DNA of 9,735 nt, taken from NCBI GenBank assembly GCA_002683015.1, contig NYSO01000069.1, positions 1 to 9,735 of the forward strand, given 5' to 3'. This document shows positions 6,596 to 9,735 of the stretch, in pieces. Position numbers and translations under genes: made by a program. Numbering within the stretch: position 1 is the stretch's first letter; every line of letters begins with the position of its first letter. The notes under the pieces were generated by a model. That model saw nothing but the letters and a program-made list of their open reading frames with translations. It did not search any database and had not been told where the DNA came from. The DNA comes from Rhodobiaceae bacterium. Lineage in GTDB: Bacteria; Pseudomonadota; Alphaproteobacteria; MED-G09.

Positions 6596-7533
6596 AAATA
6601 GGTTTTATTGGTTTAGGAAATGTTGGTAGAAAACTTGCTGGAAGCTTAATAAGAAATAATTTTGATGTTACTGTTAGAGATATAGATGAAAATTTAACTA
6701 ATGAATTTAAAAAGCTAGGTTGTAAAGTTGTAAAGTCTCCTAAAGAATTAGCAGAACAAACTGATCTAATTATTACTTCACTTCCTTCACCTGAAGTTTC
6801 TGCGGAGGTTATGGAAAGTGAAGATGGAATTTTAAATGGTTTATCAGAAAATAAAATTTGGTTAGAAATGAGCACAACAGATGAGGATGAAGTTAAAAGA
6901 CTTGGAAACAAAGTGACATCAAAAAAAGCTATCCCACTAGATGGACCTGTTAGTGGAGGGTGTCATAGAGCAGCCACAGGCAATATTGCAATATTTGTAG
7001 GTGGAGAAAGAAAAGCTTTTGAAAAAATATTGCCTGCCTTAACTGTAATGGGTAGAAAAGTTTTGCATACTGGGGAGTTAGGTAGTGCGTCAGTTCTTAA
7101 AGTTATAACAAATTATTTGGCATCAGTTCATTTGGTAGCTTTAGGTGAAGCATGGACAGTTGCGAAAAAATCAAATTTAGATCTAGCTAAAACATTTAAG
7201 GGTATTGCAGTTTCATCTGGAAACTCATTTGTTCATGAAACAGAAAGTCAAGTTATTTTAAATGGTTCCTATAATATTAATTTTACAATGGATCTTGTTT
7301 TGAAAGATACTGGTTTATTCGATAGTCTAGCTAAGAAATTAAAAGCTCCTTTAGAAATTTCTCCAAAGATAGTTAAAATATTCGAAGATGGACAAAAAAA
7401 ATATGGTTCAAGAGCATGGTCATCAATGATTGTGAAAAGAATGGAAGATTTAAATAAGATTGATTTTAGAGCCAAAGGTTTTCCTGATGAACTTGTGGAT
7501 AATGAACCAGAAGAAAAAGGCTATGAAATTTAA
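6592..7533 (+). CDS. Beta-hydroxyacid dehydrogenase (3-hydroxyisobutyrate dehydrogenase family)
   Basis: Cytosolic NAD(P)-dependent oxidoreductase of the family that includes 3-hydroxyisobutyrate dehydrogenase and tartronate semialdehyde reductase; such enzymes interconvert beta-hydroxyacids and semialdehydes. An N-terminal Rossmann domain carries GFIGLGNVG (4-12). Asp30 closes the second strand (VTVRDIDE), which favours NAD over NADP. The substrate signature DGPVSGG is at 117-123. The catalytic-lysine segment GELGSASVLKVITNYL gives Lys170 and Asn174, and the all-alpha domain contains MDLVLKDTGL with Lys238-Asp239. All family residues are intact. At 313 residues it is about 15 longer than usual, through an acidic C-terminal tail. 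The start is set by GAGGA six bases upstream and by the immediate Rossmann motif. It overlaps the transporter gene by four bases and precedes the aldehyde dehydrogenase by 21, so a hydroxyacid to semialdehyde to acid sequence is plausible. The specific substrate is not evident. Confidence 0.87.
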   Translation: MKIGFIGLGNVGRKLAGSLIRNNFDVTVRDIDENLTNEFKKLGCKVVKSPKELAEQTDLIITSLPSPEVSAEVMESEDGILNGLSENKIWLEMSTTDEDEVKRLGNKVTSKKAIPLDGPVSGGCHRAATGNIAIFVGGERKAFEKILPALTVMGRKVLHTGELGSASVLKVITNYLASVHLVALGEAWTVAKKSNLDLAKTFKGIAVSSGNSFVHETESQVILNGSYNINFTMDLVLKDTGLFDSLAKKLKAPLEISPKIVKIFEDGQKKYGSRAWSSMIVKRMEDLNKIDFRAKGFPDELVDNEPEEKGYEI

Positions 7534-7543
7534 TTAATATGTT

Positions 7544-7547
7544 AGGA
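7544..7547 (+). promoter_or_regulatory. Ribosome binding site of the aldehyde dehydrogenase gene
   Basis: AGGA lies seven bases before the ATG at 7555, within the 21-base gap after the dehydrogenase stop. It supports that start, which also gives the usual N-terminus of the family. Confidence 0.6.
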
Positions 7548-7554
7548 TTATAAA

Positions 7555-8985
7555 ATGTTAGATAAAAGAAAATTTTACATAAATGGAAAATGGGTTGAAC
7601 CAGTAGAAAAAAATGATTTTGAGGTGATCAATCCTTGCAATGAAGATCCCTTTGCAATTATTTCATTAGGATCAAAAAAAGATACTGATAATGCCGTTAA
7701 AGCTGCAAAAACTGCTTTTGAAACTTGGAAAGACACTAGCAAAAAAGAAAGGGTGGATTTACTTGAGAAATTATTAGCAGTTTATAAAAAAAGATTTACC
7801 GAAATGGCAGAGGCTATCTCTTTAGAAATGGGTGCACCAATGGATTGGGCCTCAGATGTTCAAACTGGATCAGGCCAAGCACATTTAGAGGATTTTATTT
7901 TAAGGTTGAAAGAATTTAATTTTGATGAACACTTCGATCAAAAATCTAACAACCACATTTGTTATGAACCAATTGGAGTGTGTGGATTAATTACTCCATG
8001 GAATTGGCCAATAAACCAAATAGCTCTTAAAGTTGTCCCAGCATTTGCAACGGGGTGTACAATGATACTTAAACCATCAGAGATAGCTCCTATTTCTGGG
8101 ATTTTGTTTGCTGAAATGATTGAGGAGGTTGGATTTCCTAAGGGTGTATTTAATTTAGTAAATGGTGATGGTGCAGGTGTAGGAACACAAATATCTAGCC
8201 ATCCTGATATTGATATGGTTTCTTTTACTGGATCAACTCGTGCTGGAAAATTGATTTCAAAAAATGCAGCTGAAACAATTAAAAGAGTTTGTTTAGAACT
8301 CGGAGGCAAAGGTGGAAATATAGTTTTTGCAGATAGTTATAAAAATGCTGTTCGAGATGGCATAAGAAATGTAATGAGTAATTCTGGTCAATCTTGTGAT
8401 GCTCCTACAAGAATGTTGGTAGAAAAATCTATATATAAAAGAGCAGTTGAGGAAGCAGTTGATGAAGCAAATAAAATAAAAGTAGATCAAGCCTCAAAAA
8501 AAGGAAATCATATAGGTCCTGTAATTTCAAAAACTCAATATGACAAGATCATTAATTTAATTGAAAGTGGAATATCAGAAGGAGCAACATTAGCAGCTGG
8601 TGGTCCAGAGTTACCTAATGGATTAAACAAAGGTTACTTTATAAAACCAACAATTTTTACAAATGTTACAAACGATATGAAAATAGCAAAAGAAGAAATC
8701 TTTGGTCCTGTGCTTTCTATTATTCCATTTGAAACTGAAGACGAAGCGGTAAACATTGTTAATGATACTTCTTATGGTTTGGGGAATTATTTACAAACAG
8801 AAGACAGAGAAAAAGCACATAGAGTTGCTAAAAAATTAAGATCTGGTTGTGTTTATATTAATGGTAATGCAGCCGACGCTGGGACACCTTTTGGAGGTTA
8901 CCGACAGTCAGGAAATGGTAGAGAGGGTGGAGTTTGGGGTCTTGATGAATATCTAGAAGTTAAAACTGTTACTGGATGGAAATAA
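7555..8985 (+). CDS. NAD(P)-dependent aldehyde dehydrogenase
   Basis: Cytosolic enzyme of 476 residues, normal for the ALDH superfamily, oxidising an aldehyde to the carboxylic acid. Visible motifs in order: the start KFYINGKWVEP (6-16), TPWNWP with the oxyanion Asn150, KPSE with coenzyme Lys173, FTGST (224-228), LELGGK with general-base Glu248, the nucleophile Cys281 in SNSGQSCDAPTRML, EEIFGPV (380-386) and the C-terminal PFGGYRQSGNGREGG (445-459). Everything needed for catalysis is present. The CDAPTRM surroundings of the cysteine recall the CddD/SSP0762 branch of the superfamily rather than the CoA-acylating methylmalonate-semialdehyde branch, but this is from memory. It sits 21 bases after the hydroxyacid dehydrogenase and six bases before the phosphodiesterase gene, in one evident operon. 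An aspartate-semialdehyde (DoeC-like) role in ectoine breakdown or a betaine-aldehyde-type role would both fit the neighbours but neither is shown. Confidence 0.9.
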   Translation: MLDKRKFYINGKWVEPVEKNDFEVINPCNEDPFAIISLGSKKDTDNAVKAAKTAFETWKDTSKKERVDLLEKLLAVYKKRFTEMAEAISLEMGAPMDWASDVQTGSGQAHLEDFILRLKEFNFDEHFDQKSNNHICYEPIGVCGLITPWNWPINQIALKVVPAFATGCTMILKPSEIAPISGILFAEMIEEVGFPKGVFNLVNGDGAGVGTQISSHPDIDMVSFTGSTRAGKLISKNAAETIKRVCLELGGKGGNIVFADSYKNAVRDGIRNVMSNSGQSCDAPTRMLVEKSIYKRAVEEAVDEANKIKVDQASKKGNHIGPVISKTQYDKIINLIESGISEGATLAAGGPELPNGLNKGYFIKPTIFTNVTNDMKIAKEEIFGPVLSIIPFETEDEAVNIVNDTSYGLGNYLQTEDREKAHRVAKKLRSGCVYINGNAADAGTPFGGYRQSGNGREGGVWGLDEYLEVKTVTGWK

Positions 8986-8991
8986 AAACTT

Positions 8992-9633
8992 ATGCATTTA
9001 ATCCATCGTGGGATTGTAAACAAAAAATATAAAGAAAACCTTTTAAATTCATTTAAACAATCATTTAAAAAAGGATTTGGAATAGAAACCGATATACATG
9101 CAACTAAAGATCATAAATTTGTCTGTTATCACGACTTTACTTTAACTAGAATTTTTAAAAAAAAACAAAGTATTAAAAACTTAAATTATCAAGAGATAAA
9201 GGAAATCAGTATTAAACATAATAAACCAATACCCCTATTCCAAGATTTATTGAAGATATCAAAAAATAAATTCTCTTTGTTTATTGAAATTAAACCTACA
9301 TTCTCAAAAAAATTACTTAGGAAATTAGTAAAAGAGACATCTAAATATTCAAAATGTGTATTTATTTCCTTCAAACATCAAAATATTTTTAATCTTTTAA
9401 AGTTAAATAAAAAAACAAAAGTAGGTTTATCTTTTTCGCCACCAACAAGTGTGAAGTCAATAATAAAAAAATCAAAAATAAAGAATATAGACTTTTTAAT
9501 TCTTGATAAAGTTTATATTAAAAATAAAGATATTCAGAATTTAGAAATTAAAAAATATTTTTATACAATTAAAAAAGGTTCAGATTTCAAAAAATACAAT
9601 AAAAAAAATAATTTAATTTTCGAAAACTTATAA
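8992..9633 (+). CDS. Small cytosolic glycerophosphodiester phosphodiesterase
   Basis: TIM-barrel GDPD-family enzyme, expected to split glycerophosphodiesters into glycerol 3-phosphate and an alcohol such as choline or ethanolamine. Key residues are visible: His5-Arg6-Gly7, Glu15-Asn16, IETD with Glu32 and Asp34, YHD with His47-Asp48 (the second catalytic His), and FIEIKP with Glu99 and Lys101. There is no signal peptide, so it resembles the cytosolic UgpQ type rather than periplasmic GlpQ. At 213 residues it is shorter than the usual 240-250, and it is strikingly lysine-rich, roughly a fifth of all residues. The catalytic HRG begins at residue 5, so the ATG at 8992 is the only credible start, though its Shine-Dalgarno sequence is poor. 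It follows the aldehyde dehydrogenase by six bases. Its stop overlaps that of the convergent gene by six bases. Lys-richness and compaction suggest drift in a very AT-rich genome; I judge it functional because the catalytic set is complete. Confidence 0.82.
   Translation: MHLIHRGIVNKKYKENLLNSFKQSFKKGFGIETDIHATKDHKFVCYHDFTLTRIFKKKQSIKNLNYQEIKEISIKHNKPIPLFQDLLKISKNKFSLFIEIKPTFSKKLLRKLVKETSKYSKCVFISFKHQNIFNLLKLNKKTKVGLSFSPPTSVKSIIKKSKIKNIDFLILDKVYIKNKDIQNLEIKKYFYTIKKGSDFKKYNKKNNLIFENL
9628..9633. other. Shared palindromic stop site of two convergent genes
   Basis: TTATAA is its own reverse complement. Read on the plus strand it is the last Leu codon and stop of the phosphodiesterase; on the minus strand it is the last Leu codon and stop of the dioxygenase. 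The two genes therefore overlap by six bases, and no terminator can fit between them; termination must occur inside coding sequence or by read-through. Confidence 0.85.
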
Positions 9634-9735
9634 TTGCTGTTTTAGGTATTTTAATCTTCCAATTATTTCATCTCTATCCATATAATAACCTTGTAAATGC
9701 CTATGTCCTGAATTTGGATCAAATTCAGTTCTTCC
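9628..9735 (-). CDS. C-terminal end of a gamma-butyrobetaine-hydroxylase-like 2-oxoglutarate dioxygenase (partial)
   Basis: The minus strand reads from the right edge as an open frame of 35 codons followed by TAA at 9628-9630; the 5' part is outside the window. The fragment contains GHRHLQGYYMDRDEIIGRL, which closely resembles the C-terminus of gamma-butyrobetaine and trimethyllysine dioxygenases of the TauD/TfdA group (animal BBOX1 has a comparable RHLEG-AYADWD-SRLRIL segment). In that family the Arg of the RHL motif helps bind 2-oxoglutarate. The iron ligands would lie upstream, beyond the window, so activity cannot be judged. If right, the enzyme hydroxylates gamma-butyrobetaine to carnitine, or a related trimethylammonium compound, using oxygen, iron and 2-oxoglutarate. 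It converges on the phosphodiesterase gene with a six-base overlap. Other TauD-like hydroxylases are the main alternative. Confidence 0.6.
   Translation of the reverse strand, partial: GRTEFDPNSGHRHLQGYYMDRDEIIGRLKYLKQQL

Noticed and set aside
6561..8490. Minus-strand open frames (6561-6911, 7269-7475, 7962-8309, 8293-8490) opposite the dehydrogenase genes.
   Set aside because: They lie fully or mostly within intact, motif-complete plus-strand enzymes, resemble no family, and have no ribosome binding sites.

Overview
The window is very AT-rich, gene-dense, almost free of non-coding sequence, and strong in Lys/Asn/Ile codons. Together with the gene content this suggests a small streamlined marine alphaproteobacterium, most likely of the SAR11 (Pelagibacterales) type. 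That assignment is an inference from composition and gene families; the window carries no rRNA or other phylogenetic marker. I see no rRNA, tRNA, CRISPR array, transposase or integrase.

Layout. (1) Positions 1-1836, minus strand: an ABC importer of the polyamine type, ATPase (potA) first and then a periplasmic binding protein (potD-like) that runs off the left edge. (2) Positions 1837-2064: a 228-base divergent intergenic region with a 10-bp stem-loop just upstream of potA. (3) Positions 2065-3739, plus strand: two exported proteins in overlapping frames, a TPR protein and a PQQ-type soluble sugar dehydrogenase. (4) Positions 3749-5664, minus strand: an overlapping eutA-eutD pair, i.e. an Asp/Glu-racemase-fold EutA homologue and an M24-fold ectoine-hydrolase homologue (EutD/DoeA). 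(5) Positions 5723-9633, plus strand: a tight four-gene run divergent from eutA, comprising a DMT (EamA) transporter, a beta-hydroxyacid dehydrogenase, an NAD(P)-dependent aldehyde dehydrogenase and a small cytosolic glycerophosphodiester phosphodiesterase. (6) Positions 9628-9735, minus strand: the last 35 residues of a gamma-butyrobetaine-hydroxylase-like 2-oxoglutarate dioxygenase.

How it fits together. The common theme is uptake and catabolism of small nitrogenous osmolytes and metabolites: polyamine-type import, ectoine-type ring opening, a transporter plus hydroxyacid and aldehyde dehydrogenases, and a betaine/carnitine-type dioxygenase. The eutAD pair and the EamA-dehydrogenase-ALDH run start 58 bases apart and could be one divergently controlled catabolic unit. 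No deacetylase (EutE/DoeB), EutB or EutC lies here, so either the ectoine route is completed by genes elsewhere or the pair acts on another cyclic or acetylated amino compound. Nothing in the window looks like an entirely new class of system; the unusual points are the reduced eut cluster, the putative potA leader structure and the extreme compaction at gene ends.
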